DNA from: Ailurus styani
Taxonomy: Eukaryota > Chordata > Mammalia > Carnivora > Ailuridae
DNA: 64,000 nucleotides
Reading direction: 5' to 3'
Assembly: GCA_002007465.1 (NCBI GenBank)
Contig: LNAC01000738.1
Span: 51,265-115,264 of the forward strand
A model generated the notes under the pieces. The model was not told the DNA's origin. It ran no database searches and worked only from the letters and a program-made list of their open reading frames with translations. This document shows positions 21,921 to 32,578 of this stretch, piece by piece (the stretch's first letter is position 1; the number at the start of each line of letters is the position of its first letter). The position numbers were made by a program, and so were the translations under genes.

Positions 21921-22639
21921 AGTCAATGCAAAGGGGCATAGCTGTTAGAAAGAATGACAAATTCACACAACATTTGGCATTAATGTGGCCCTCAAATGGC
22001 AAGATCTCATACACCCTCCTTACAAGGTTTGTTTTAAGGAGATATTGGCAGTCTTGATGATGCTAGCTAAAATTTCGACCTGATAACGAAAAAAATAAAT
22101 GGATCCTCCACTAATTGCCTTATCTCTTTTAAAGCCTGAGGGTAGCCGTGAAGCAACATTAAAGGATTAGATTATATTTGATGGTCTGTGAGGGCTATCA
22201 TTACTGATTAAGAGTCAAATCTCCAATGTTTTCTTTGTGCCTGGAGTACTCCATTATGGATCAAAGAAAATCCACAAACACAAACAAATAACCGTATTTT
22301 CTGGGAGGATAAAGAGATCCATTAAAAGAGTAGAAAAAGGAGAATCTGAAGTAGTAAGTTCAGTTCCTATGGTTCAACCTTGACAAGTGTGGGACTCAGT
22401 CAGCCATCCCCTTATGTCGAAAGAATCACCAGTGCCGACAAGGAACCTGCAGTACGTACCCATCGCTAATATGCCAACAAGGCCTGTATCATGACCACCC
22501 CCGGTGTAGTGAAAGTGAAGTGTAGGAGGCTACCACAAAGTCTCCTGGATCCAAAGAAGGGGCCAGTGTCCAGGCACTGTTTCTTTAAGTACCGGAGCCA
22601 TTTTCCTATGAATTAGTGACACATGGGACCGGGACATGG
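21921..22639. other. unique sequence, no gene recognised
   Basis: Repeat-free; includes AT-rich homeodomain-like text 'tcattactgattaag' near 22198. Confidence 0.45.
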
Positions 22640-23180
22640 ATGAATGTCCACAGTCTCTTCAGAGATAGCGTTTCCCTCTAAAATCTGTTCTTTCAACCCA
22701 AAAGGGTGGGTTCTAGGCCTCTCGGGGTGTGCCCCGGTCTTGGTGTCCCGTGAAACGGTGCAGTGCGTGGCTGGTGGGACGCAAGGTTACTTTTGGTTCC
22801 ACAGCGACACCTTTCCTCCTGCCTGCCGTCTGCCGCTGTTCTGTGACTGCCTGCCTCTCGCTCCGTAATAAATAGGTTTGCTACTTCTGCCGATGCAGCC
22901 GCCAAGGCAATTGCCCCCTCTCCGCGATGTGAGCCTCCCTCCCCACCCATACTTCACCCCACAGGCTGCCTGGCAGAGGCAGGGGGCAAGATGCACAGCG
23001 TAATAATTTCCATCCACTGCTGAGCTGAGGGATAACAGATGGATAGGTTTCCTCGTGCAATTTCCACTTCACTTGGTTTGGATATAAAATAGCAGAAGGG
23101 TGGTTTCTTCTTGTGCAATTTTCAAGCAGATGAAACCGGGGGGCGGGGTGGGGGGCGCAGCGGTCTGTGAGGCTGGGAGG
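22640..23180. promoter_or_regulatory. candidate regulatory element, CpG-containing, repeat-free
   Basis: Moderately CpG-rich (22640-22930), then unique sequence with two copies of a TGCAATTT(T/C)C-like motif (about 23056 and 23115). A G-run cluster follows at 23138-23156 (runs of 6, 4 and 6 G). No exon is visible. Regulatory role is inferred from texture. Confidence 0.3.
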
Positions 23181-24060
23181 AAAGTGAGGGACCGGATGGT
23201 CCTTTCAAGAAAGCCAACTGAACAGGATGCCCTGAAAGCCCGATGAAGGACCCAGACTTATTTTTGCTGCTAGATAGGAGTCAGGTCTTTCTTCCAAAGC
23301 CGCCTGCTCATCCCTACCAGGCATGGCAAAGGCGATGATCCTGGGAGGCCAGACAGTCTGTTGTTCATGTTGTTATAGTGTTATGGTGATTGCAGTACAA
23401 ATTCTCAGGGTGGAAAAAAAGGTATAATGACAGATTGTGTGATTATACCCATACTTATAATTAAGCTGTTACAATACAGACAAGCGCCTGCTCTCTAATG
23501 TCACCAACAGAAACCTCTTTGCTTGGAAAGGAAAGTGACTCACTGGCAATTAGGAGGAGTTCCCTCCAGGACCTCATTTTCAAACCTTATGAACACTCCA
23601 GTAGGAAGATGTGTTGCTTGCTTGAATTACAGGAAAAAGTACCGAGATCCAGGAGCGACCACCTGATCTCCAGGTACAGGATATGGTACTGGTTAGAGGA
23701 GGAATTATTACCCCCACAAATAACCTCATTGCAATGCATAAAGGACTTGGCTCCTGCAAAGCACTTGATCATAGTGTTTATATCCAGCTCTGTGGGGCAA
23801 GCTGACTCTGCGGTTTCCATTTTAGGCCTGACAGAGAGTGTGAGAGGGAGAGAGAGAGAGAACACCCAGCAGGCAACAGAGCGAGCTAGTGTCCAGCTGG
23901 GCCTCCTGGCCACCTGCCAACATGGTGACTTCCACTGGCTGTCGCTTGCCTGGTGGTAAAGTGGGTGGTTTCTGCCTGAATAGTCCTCAAAACCCCAGAC
24001 GGACTGTGTTCAGTTTTTCCAGTTAACTTGGAATTTTTCTTAGTTCCAAGGGAGTCAAAG
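23181..24060. other. unique sequence; 153-codon frame not recognised; (GA) patch
   Basis: A + strand frame (23498-23959) of 153 codons has no domain I recognise and crosses a GA-rich patch at 23831-23861. I regard it as chance. Confidence 0.4.
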
Positions 24061-24139
24061 GGGCTCATCCTTCTTCTTCTTTTGTTTTCCCCCCTCCACT
24101 CCTCTTTGATGGCTAAGTCTCATTTCCTTTCCTCTGCAG

Positions 24140-24216
24140 CCATCTTTCCTGCTAGATGCAGCTACAAGGAGGCTGACCACTGTTACCCACAAGTATGTGC
24201 ATGGGATTCTATTCAG
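24140..24216 (+). other. candidate 77-nt exon (noncoding or cryptic)
   Basis: A pyrimidine-rich run ending CTCTGCAG (24132-24139) forms a strong acceptor. A CAG|GTAATC donor falls at 24214-24222, leaving a 77-nt exon-like interval. One reading frame stays open through it, but the peptide is not recognised. Pseudo-exons of this quality are common in mammalian DNA. Confidence 0.3.
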
Positions 24217-24222
24217 GTAATC

Positions 24223-25137
24223 CATAACGCAACTGATGTAAAAACTCTTCAGTGATAAATGTCTTCCTCTGTGTGGCAAGTGGCTGTTGTGAGGTTTGCA
24301 CACGGAGCCCCTCGTTCCCTGGTGTGTGTGAACTTGGGGTTTCCCTTGGAAAGGGCTTTCATTTGAGGAAGTAAACACTGTGAGGCAATTATTTGAGTTC
24401 ATTGATGGTCTTCTTGGAAGCTGTGTACTTTCTCTTTATACCATATCCGCAATTCTAGGTAATACCTGTCCATGTCCAGAGAGACACCTTAAAGACTAAT
24501 TAGTTAATGATGTTTGCGACGTGTCTTGAAGACATGAGGCACACGACAAGTGATAAGAATGACTGATACCATATTCACATAAAAATCATTCTTAGTTGCC
24601 AATGCTTGAGGAAATCACCCGGAATTAATTTCATCAACACAGAGAACACATGATTAATACCAAGTATTTCTGAATTTTAAAGAACGACCACGTGGTTGAA
24701 ACATTGAGGGGGAAATTGTGGAAGAAATATACAATAGAGCTGAGACTTGACGGGGAAACTATCAAAGGGAGAGGGAAAAAACAGGAGTATTCCGGGGGGT
24801 CATTTCCAAAGCTATTGGAGAGGACATTTATAGATTTTCCTTCCTGGCGTCCTTTCCCTCTTCTGATGGCACCTGCACCTCCTTTTGGAGGATCTCTCTC
24901 TCCTGTTCCTCTCAGGCTAGTTCGAATGGGGATGGCCTCTACCTCCCACCTAAACCAGTCAGGAAATCTTGCCTATGTGGCCTAAATGACTTGTTCAGAG
25001 ACTGCCCTGTGACACAAGGAGCTCTAATCAGAGGAACCCCCAGCCCTTGTGTCGGAACTGTTAGTAACAGAACATCCTGAGTGATGGGGGGCAGAGAGGA
25101 TAACTCTGCAAGGCCAACCCATAGCAAAGGACATAAT
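24223..25137. other. unique sequence with a CTAATTAG palindrome
   Basis: Repeat-free. CTAATTAG at 24496-24503 is a typical homeodomain half-site palindrome. No gene recognised. Confidence 0.4.
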
Positions 25138-25152
25138 AAAATACCGAGTCCT

Positions 25153-25444
25153 CTTCTTTGTGTCTTCCTCAATTTCTTTCATGAGTACTTTATAGTTTTC
25201 TGAATACAGATTCTTTGCCTCTTTGGTTAGGTTTATTCCTAGGTATCTTATGGTTTTGGGTGCAATTGTAAATGGGATTGACTCTTTAATTTCTCTTTCT
25301 TCTGTTTTGTTGTTGGTATATAGAAATGCAACTGATTTCTGTGCATTGATTTTATATCCTGATACTTGACTGAATTCCTGTATGAGTGCTAGCAGTTTTG
25401 GAGTGGAGTCCTTTGGGTTTTCCACATAAAGTATCATATCATCT
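25153..25444 (-). pseudogene. L1 ORF2 reverse-transcriptase fragment (inverted)
   Basis: The minus strand encodes about 97 residues of ORF2p RT, beginning at the N gap with DDMILYV, part of the catalytic FADD box region. It continues through [31 protein letters not shown] and [10 protein letters not shown], then leaves the element into host DNA. It is open but truncated at both ends. A 390-codon frame called through the N block is an artefact. Confidence 0.9.
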
Positions 25445-26048
25445 NNNNNNNNNNNNNNNNNNNNNNNNNNNNNNNNNNNNNNNNNNNNNNNNNNNNNNNN
25501 NNNNNNNNNNNNNNNNNNNNNNNNNNNNNNNNNNNNNNNNNNNNNNNNNNNNNNNNNNNNNNNNNNNNNNNNNNNNNNNNNNNNNNNNNNNNNNNNNNNN
25601 NNNNNNNNNNNNNNNNNNNNNNNNNNNNNNNNNNNNNNNNNNNNNNNNNNNNNNNNNNNNNNNNNNNNNNNNNNNNNNNNNNNNNNNNNNNNNNNNNNNN
25701 NNNNNNNNNNNNNNNNNNNNNNNNNNNNNNNNNNNNNNNNNNNNNNNNNNNNNNNNNNNNNNNNNNNNNNNNNNNNNNNNNNNNNNNNNNNNNNNNNNNN
25801 NNNNNNNNNNNNNNNNNNNNNNNNNNNNNNNNNNNNNNNNNNNNNNNNNNNNNNNNNNNNNNNNNNNNNNNNNNNNNNNNNNNNNNNNNNNNNNNNNNNN
25901 NNNNNNNNNNNNNNNNNNNNNNNNNNNNNNNNNNNNNNNNNNNNNNNNNNNNNNNNNNNNNNNNNNNNNNNNNNNNNNNNNNNNNNNNNNNNNNNNNNNN
26001 NNNNNNNNNNNNNNNNNNNNNNNNNNNNNNNNNNNNNNNNNNNNNNNN
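25445..26048. other. assembly gap, 604 N
   Basis: Gap inside an L1 insertion, consistent with collapse or unresolved repeat assembly. The true length may differ. Confidence 0.98.
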
Positions 26049-26072
26049 TTAAAAAAAAAAATACCGAGTCCT

Positions 26073-26329
26073 GATATAAACTCATTTGAGTCCTGTATTC
26101 AGCCTGGACCTTCAGTCTCATGAAGCAAGAGTTTCCTTTCTCACAAACAAAATTTAACCTAGCACTGAGTTTGGGTTTTGGTTGCTGGCAACTCAAAGAG
26201 TCTGAACTAAAGTAGTTCTCATCAACCTTGTACTTGGGAGTTTAGTTCCAAATTCAACATGGTTGAGGCTGTTTGGTCCCCTGAACCGCCTTTCTCTCAT
26301 TGCTATCCTTCCCATGAAAGCTTGGTTAC
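26073..26329. other. unique sequence, no gene recognised
   Basis: Short host segment to the right of the L1; nothing recognised. Confidence 0.5.
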
Positions 26330-26840
26330 ATTCAGGGACAGCATCCTCACTGCTTGTCCACCATATGCAAGGTGTTGGGAAAGATACAAATATAAAGAAG
26401 ACGTGTTCCCCATTTTCAAAATGTATGGTCTAGTTTGGAGCATATGTATTCAAAGAAAGATCATGTATATTAAAAGGAATCTCAGTCATTGATTTTAGGA
26501 TTCGCAGATGTGAGAATGACTACAGGTGTCTGGGAGAGGTATCATGAAAGCAATGGAATCTGAGCAGAGGTGTAACCACTCTGGAGAGGACAGTAGAATC
26601 CAAGATTGGGGAATAAAGCATTCCAGCCAGGAGGAGCAGTGTGAGCCAGGAGGGGCAGAAGATTCCTGGACAAGGAACAGTGGAATAGTGGATGTACCTT
26701 AGTCTCCTGAAAGCCAACAAGGAGAAATATGGTTGGAAAAATTAATTTAGCCCAGATTGTGGAGGATCTTTGTACCAGGCCTGGGAGTTTGACTTTATCC
26801 TTGAACAGTAGATGTGTGGAATCTTCCAGTCAGAGAAGAC
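26330..26840. repeat. old interspersed repeat, family not assigned
   Basis: Text such as 'tgagcagaggtgtaaccact', 'taaagcattccagccaggag', 'tgtggaggatctttgtacca' and 'gagtttgactttatccttga' recurs widely in mammals. Its front half resembles 34745-35060. The name is not recalled with confidence. Confidence 0.45.
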
Positions 26841-28140
26841 AATTATAGCTGCACATAGACTTAAGGGGAAGAGAGGTGACAGCACCTGAGATCTCTTTGG
26901 AGATTATCACCATTATTGCCACAGTCCATAAGTAAGAGACAATGAACTCTTCAACTGGTGACCAAGACGGTATACATTGGAAAAGAGGCTGGGATGAATG
27001 GAGAAGCTATCACAATATCTTTATTGAGTACAGAGGACTCGTTTCAGCAGCTGATTGGATGTGGAAACAAGGGAACATCGTGGTTTTTAATCTGGATCGT
27101 GGGAAGATGTCATGCCATGAACAAAATTAGGAAATAGGGCATTGTGTGGGTGAGGCAGCTCTGTGTTCTTAACTCTCCCAGAATTTCCTTCCCTGTGGTT
27201 TTGGACGAGTGCTGGCCACAAGGCACGTGTCCCATGAGCCCTGAAAGTGGAAGTGAAACAGAGCATACATATTTTATGCTCTGAATTTTGGTGCAGGTTG
27301 TCAGAACTGTGGCAGGTCACTGATCTGTGTGTACCTGGATATACACCTCTTCCTCCTCCTCTTGCCAGATACTCTGCAGCTTCCTCAAGGTCTAGGCCAA
27401 CCACAAATGCACTTGGGGGGAAGGACACTGGATTCTGTTGCAAATGACCCATGGTAGCACTTGGAGGTGGTAAGAGATTGATGTGTGAGTTCTCGTTCAT
27501 CCCCGTGGTTATCTTTGCCTTTGACCACACCTAGCTCTCTTTTTCCAACTGCCAATCTGGCTGACCCCTACGACTTCAGGCTCAACACCAGGCACAGAAT
27601 CAAGGGCACAACAGACACTCCTCTACCAGCTCTCATGATCAAGGAAGGTCTAAACCCGACACTATATCCTTTATTCCACATGTGCTCATAGAGGTTCTCC
27701 TTCTCTGATTCAGTGGGATCAGGAAATCTGAATCCATTCCCTTTACACCTGTGGAACTTGAGATGTTGGTGGCACATTCAGGTAGAAATGCATATCAAAG
27801 GCAGGTGGAATAATGGCTATGGATTTGGGGAAGGCCATCAAGACTAGAGAGAGAAACCAGACGGTCTCACGCACAGAGACCGTAATCAAAGCTGAATGAA
27901 GCTGTGGAGGCAGAGAGTATAAATAGAGGAGAAGACCAAGGGCAGAACTTCGAACGGTGCCTACACTGCCAGCCAGAAGGAGCAAAAAGAGACAGGGAAG
28001 TAACCTAAAGTTAACAAAGAAGCCAAATGAGACCAAGGAGAGCACAATTACAAAACTTTGAAGAAAAGGTCTCTGGAGAAGGTGATTATGCAAAGTTATA
28101 GCACAAAGGACAGGCACTCTCTTTTTTGTATTGTTGAACT
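26841..28140. other. unique sequence; overlapping chance frames
   Basis: A 147-codon minus frame (27087-27530) and a 124-codon minus frame (27743-28117) occur without recognisable domains or splice context. No repeat recognised. Confidence 0.4.
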
Positions 28141-28144
28141 TAGC

Positions 28145-28325
28145 ATTACAGAGGAAACCTTGGACATTATTTAGTTCAACTCTCTCAGTTTACAGGAGAA
28201 AGAACGGAGGCCCTTGAGACCTTTCTGGAGGTCGTGGAGCTATTCTGGAGCAGAATGAGAAAGAAAATCCAGTTCCCCGGCTCGTGTTTTAATGCTCTTG
28301 CTACTATACTGTTCTTCCTCTTCTT
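28145..28325 (+). repeat. MIR-type fragment
   Basis: Reads 'tcaactctctcagtttacag', 'gagaaagaacggaggccctt' and 'ccggctcgtgttttaatgct', a diverged MIR 3' half. Confidence 0.5.
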
Positions 28326-28424
28326 GTTCCTGATGCTGGTAGAATCAATGAGACAATATTGAAAAACATTGAGTCCCTGGGAGGAAAGATTTAATGATAA
28401 TGCTGACATAAATTTCAATATTAC

Positions 28425-28560
28425 CTTGTCTCTAAGGTACACAAAGCACTTTACATAGACTGTTCTTTCTGAAAAGAGTTGTCTGCCACAGGAAAGTGAC
28501 AAATGCTTTTATGAATCTTTTACGAACAGAGAAACTGAGTCATGCAGTGGTAGCCTTCTT
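28425..28560 (+). repeat. MIR-type fragment
   Basis: 'acaaagcactttacatagac' followed by 'gaatcttttacgaacagaga' and 'aactgagtcatgcagtgg' follows the MIR core with gaps. Confidence 0.5.
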
Positions 28561-29440
28561 TGTGCAATAACTGCAATGCCTGTTGAAAGCGAGCATGCCT
28601 TTAGCGTTCCTGACAATGAGGTTACGTGAGCATCACTGACGTTTCCCCATCCAACAGTTATTTTTTGAAAGAACAGACTCCCCACCCCACCTCCCTACAG
28701 TCACAGCAATAACTGCATGGCTTGTGAAACCTGTTTCCTTGCCTTATACTTACAAATTCATGTGCGGTCTTCAAATTTTCATATAATGATATGCACTGGG
28801 AGCCTAGTAGGTATGCAAACAATATCCTTGACTTAAGTACACCCAGGGGTGCTCCCTTGCTTCTGTGATCTACAGAAATGGGGGCTGTGAATGAATCCTC
28901 AAAATAATTTTTTTACATCCTTTTTATCAGTAGCTTCAACACACCCCAATGCAAATGCCTGGGAATGTCAGCAAAGCAGCAGTTGACTGAATTGAGTTTC
29001 ATTGCCTGGACAGTGGTCTGGATATTTGGTTAAAACGTGCTCACTCATCAACGGTGGTGGGTCAGATGGAGTGAAATGAAACAGAATGAGCGCTGGAGAT
29101 GCGTAGGGGGGAGCAGAGAGCCCAGTGGACAGCAGCCTGGGAATGACAATGAACCGTGAGAGTTACCATATGCCCAAGGGCCACATCCATTTCTCCTGAT
29201 TGGCTCTTACACTTATCAGGCTGTGTAAGAGTTTAGGAGAAAGACCACGTTTAAAGTTTGTACTGTGTGCCAGATACTTTGTACCTGTTCACGCTTACCA
29301 GGGACTACAGACAAGGTACTTGGGGTCGCTTCCCTAATCTCTCTCTGTGGGTCTATTATCTAATCACCTGTCTGTCTATCTACTTAGTTAACTTACAAAT
29401 ATAGAAGGCAGCTGGCAAAAATGCCAAAGTTTAGTCAAAA
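28561..29440. other. unique sequence, no gene recognised
   Basis: A short MIR-like patch may sit at 29245-29300 ('tactgtgtgccagatacttt'). Otherwise unique. Confidence 0.4.
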
Positions 29441-29459
29441 ATGTCTGCTAAAGATCAGT

Positions 29460-29663
29460 CGGGAGGGGGGTTGCGGATACAAAGGCGCTGCTGTCTGGAG
29501 AAGGGCTCCCTCTCAGCGAGCACAAACCGGAAGCCCATCCACAAAGGCAGGCCACCCCTTCGTGGCTGTATCGATTTCCTTTCTCGCACGAAGGAGGTTT
29601 ACCGCTGTCCCATGTGCGTGCGGCGCAGCCATCTCCGCAGTGTGTTGCTGGGAGGGGAGGATC
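29460..29663. promoter_or_regulatory. CpG-dense islet
   Basis: By hand count there are 15 CpG in about 200 bp, close to the number expected without CpG decay. It is repeat-free. Together with 32579-32860 it brackets a 3-kb block. Promoter or enhancer role is inferred; no transcript start is visible. Confidence 0.45.
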
Positions 29664-29689
29664 GTCATCACCCCTGACTGGTCCCCTTT

Positions 29690-29717
29690 CTCTCTCTCCC
29701 ATCCTTTGTGTCTGCAG
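29690..29717 (+). other. splice-acceptor-like site
   Basis: The C/T-rich run ending GTGTCTGCAG at 29717 resembles a good 3' splice site, just downstream of the CpG islet. No convincing donor follows within 300 bp. Confidence 0.3.
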
Positions 29718-30025
29718 TTCAGACCGCCTTTTGTCATTCTTGCCAGTGGAGTTTTCAAAAGCAAGAATCTCGCTTCCTCTGGCCACTCGGAGAGTGTACA
29801 GTATATTTGATGTCTGGAACATCAAACAAATGCTTGTGCTCACAGTGCAGAAATAATCCCAGACAAAAGAAGACTGTGGCCATGTGGAGAATACGAAAGA
29901 AATGGGGATGGGAAATTACCAGTCAAGTCAAAGAAGAGGCTGTTTCACCAACTCGGTTCACCCGTGAGAAATGGGAAGTGTGAAGCTGTCAGGACTCTGC
30001 TCAGAGCACGCTGCCCCCAGCCACC

Positions 30026-30151
30026 ATGGACGGTGACCGTGCCAAGGGAGGCCGCCGCTTGTCAGAATCATTAGCTCACCCCTGTACCTTCTATGCAGGC
30101 AGGGTCTCGAGTGGTCTCATAAATGCTCGACACGTGGGCACGACCATTTAG
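30026..30151 (+). CDS. candidate 41-codon small ORF with optimal Kozak context
   Basis: The start context reads GCCACCATGG (ATG at 30026), matching the vertebrate optimum. The frame runs 41 codons to TAG at 30149-30151, starting MDGDRAKGGRRLSE and ending HVGTTI. It lies in CpG-containing unique DNA between an acceptor-like site and a SINE. The peptide has no hydrophobic signal and no motif I know. Kozak matches occur by chance, so coding status is unproven. Confidence 0.15.
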   Translation: MDGDRAKGGRRLSESLAHPCTFYAGRVSSGLINARHVGTTI

Positions 30152-30222
30152 TTGTGAACACATAATTGCTCCCTGCCTGCTCCCCCGACCCCACCACCTG
30201 CCCCAGGAAGAAACTGATCCAG

Positions 30223-30454
30223 ATCTAGTTTTCTTTTTTTTTCTTAATAAAAATTTTTATTCATTTATTTATTTGACAGAGAGAGATCACAAGTAGGCAG
30301 AGAGGCAGGCAGAGAGAGAGAGGAGGAAGCAGGCTCCCTGCTGAGCAGAGAGCCCAATGCGGGGCTCGATCCCAGGACCCTGAGATCATGACCTGAGCCG
30401 AAGGCAGAGGCTTTAACCCACTGAGACACCCAGGCGCCCCATATCTAGTTTTCT
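30223..30454 (-). mobile_element. CAN-SINE, mustelid type, 12-bp TSD
   Basis: Inverted copy: the T-tail is at the left (30234-30242) and the head at the right, reading GTGGGTTAAAGCCTCTGCC on the minus strand. ATCTAGTTTTCT at 30223-30234 and 30443-30454 is the target duplication. The head type is the one I link to mustelids. Confidence 0.93.
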
Positions 30455-31039
30455 AATATAAACCCAGGCGTCTCATTATCCGGGGAAGCAGAGTTCAATG
30501 TTCTTCGTTCTTTCTCTCCCTTTCTGGGCTCCTTCCTTTTCCTGAGCGCTTCTCCCTCTTTACTGGGCTCACAGAGAGGCCCAAAAGTTGACAGAGATCC
30601 ATGGGGTTTTCTCCTCAGCACCTGGCCCCTGGCCCCTCTTTCCTGCCCCCACCTGCTCCTCCCTTCCCCGGTGCTCCAGCTGCCTCGGTGATGCAGCCCT
30701 ACCTAAGAGTTAAGGGGTGAATTAATTGGAAGAGGAGGGCAGAAAAGCCAGGGCAGGGAAAACCGTGCAAATCAAAGGGTTTAACTTCCCCGAGGGCTGC
30801 TCTCGGGACTGAGGCACGCTCACAATAGCAGTTCAAGTTCACCTTGTGTGAAGGGAAAGAGGTGTTTTAATGGCTCTGTAGCAAGAGGGGAGGAGAGAGA
30901 AAGAAGGATAGAAAATCAAAAGAGAGAGAGAGAGAGAGAGAAGGGAATATAGAGAGAGGTGCAAATCCAAATGTCGATGTGTAGACATAGTGAGGAGAGC
31001 CTGCTGGCTGACAGGGTGATTTATTGGATTCTTCCAGTT
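30455..31039. other. unique sequence with a (GA)n run
   Basis: (GA)n at 30920-30940; the remainder is unique, with no gene recognised. Confidence 0.5.
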
Positions 31040-32100
31040 AATCACTGCCGGCCTGTGGCCAAACGGATCTCCAGCAAAGCTGAAAGGCAGCGGAGGGAAA
31101 CAGGCTTATAAGCATAAAGCCGCATAATGGTGTTCAATGAAGTGTGAGACTTTTAGTTCAGTCTCGCTGAGCCGGCCGCACCGCCGGAATGTCAAAGAGG
31201 GATTGTGGGTGGAAAAATTATGGATTTAAACTGCTAGCTGTAAATGAGGTCAATATGTCTGGTTCATAAACAGTCCGAGCCTATTCCAAGAATGCAGTGA
31301 GGGGGAAAATTAGCGTGAAGCCAACACTGTAGACAAACCTCATTGAGATATAATTGCAGCTATAAATACAAGCGAAAAGCTTACCGAGTGCAATAAAATA
31401 CAGACACGCTTTTTTATTCCCCCTTCTTCTTCCTTCTTTGAATCTATGCATTTGTTAAGGGTTGTGCATCCCTAATGCCCCCCTCCATCTCTCCCTCCCT
31501 CTCCTAGTGACACCCAGTGTTGCAATTAATTGAGTGTTCTTGATCTCCCATTCCATTTTATTCAGGCAAGATTGGAAAAAATCAAAAGAGCACATCTAAA
31601 GCATTTTCTTCCCTTTTGCTTTTCTATTTGAATCAGGTTGAAATGTGTGGGAAAAAAAAAAGCAGCGCTTATTTTTTACGAAGGGGGAGAAATCCAAGTA
31701 AAAAGCCTTTTTAAACTAATACATCTGTTAGATGATTTGAATCTCCATTTAATGAAGGGACATCAAAGGCACCTACAGGATCCTATGGTGGGGATTCTTT
31801 CAAGGGCTACCTGATCTCGGCTCATGAAACACTGACTCAAAATTAATATATTTTCTTCTTCTTCTTCTTCCCGTTTCTTAAACTCCGATGGCTCTCATTA
31901 CTGTATTTTGTACTCGAGCTCAAAGGACAGAGGACAGACATTAGCAAACTTGCTTCGCCCAGTTTAAAAGCCGATACAGTAATAAATTGAAGTCTAATAG
32001 CTCTGGTCAGGCTGTCTTTCCCCCTCAACCAATTGATTTAAATGGCAGTAATTTGGCCAGCGAGGCTAGTCCTGTTTAAATTAAACCCATTAATATAATA
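31040..32100. promoter_or_regulatory. candidate conserved developmental enhancer block
   Basis: About 1 kb free of recognisable repeats, with AT-rich motif-dense text typical of conserved vertebrate enhancers. The palindrome CAATTAATTG (31523-31532) is a homeodomain-type site. Other homeodomain-like patches are 'gagatataattgcagc' (near 31346), 'aaattaatatatttt' (near 31841) and 'taaattaaacccattaat' (near 32078). A (CTT)n run lies at 31855-31871. Conservation is inferred, not shown. Confidence 0.4.
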
Positions 32101-32476
32101 GCACAAGTCCTGAATGAAATCCATCTGCAGAAAAGGCTCCACTGGTCAGTAGTTTCATAACTGCCAGGGGATGTCCTGAAACACCCACAGTCGTATAAAC
32201 AGGAATTACAGATTGCAGGCAGGACCCGGGAAAGCAAGAGAAGGAGACAGAGACAGAGAATGCGGGATAGAAACAAAACAGTGTGAGGGCACGCACTCAA
32301 AACCAGGGAGAAACCGACCTGAAGTTTTCGAGGGAAGTGACCTTGGTTATTAGTAACAGTGAAAGGTTGATTGGGGGGGGGGGGGTGTGGGGGTCCTCGG
32401 CATCCTTCTTCCCTTCCTCCCTCCTGTCTCACTAGGGAGACGTTTTTCCCCTTGAACTCTTCTGCCTGGACCTCAC
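32101..32476. other. unique sequence with a poly-G run
   Basis: Continues the repeat-free block; a run of 13 or so G lies near 32372-32385. A 168-codon minus-strand frame (32076-32582) spans it and has no recognised domain. Confidence 0.4.
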
Positions 32477-32558
32477 GGCCCAAAAAGCCAGAAACAATTT
32501 CTTCGATGCAGCGACATGGCCCAAAAGGACAAAAATCATTTCTTCTAAGCAGAGAATG
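32477..32558. repeat. tandem pair of diverged 41-bp units
   Basis: Unit A (32477-32517) and unit B (32518-32558) both begin GGCCCAAAA and both contain ATTTCTTC near the middle and GCAG near the end. Eleven of 41 positions differ. The pair abuts the CpG islet at 32579. Confidence 0.75.
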
Positions 32559-32578
32559 TGATCTTTTCAGCTGAAGGT

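Larger units (their letters stand above)
25138..26072 (+). mobile_element. L1 insertion with inverted 5' segment and 15-bp TSD
   Basis: AAAATACCGAGTCCT flanks the insertion at 25138-25152 and 26058-26072. The poly-A tail (26051-26061) is on the + strand at the right end. The left segment, 25153-25444, is L1 ORF2 in antisense. This layout is what twin priming leaves: a + oriented L1 whose 5' part is inverted. The inversion junction is hidden in the 604-N gap. Confidence 0.85.

Noticed and set aside
23498..23959. 153-codon + frame
   Set aside because: Includes a GA microsatellite, a 108-codon frame on the other strand overlaps it, and I recognise no homology.
25386..26123. 245-codon + strand open frame
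   Set aside because: Runs through the 604-N gap; no real coding sequence.
25024..26196. 390-codon minus-strand open frame
   Set aside because: Most of it is N. Only about 97 codons are real L1 ORF2; the rest is gap or host flank.
27087..27530. 147-codon minus frame
   Set aside because: No recognised family; composition and context look random.
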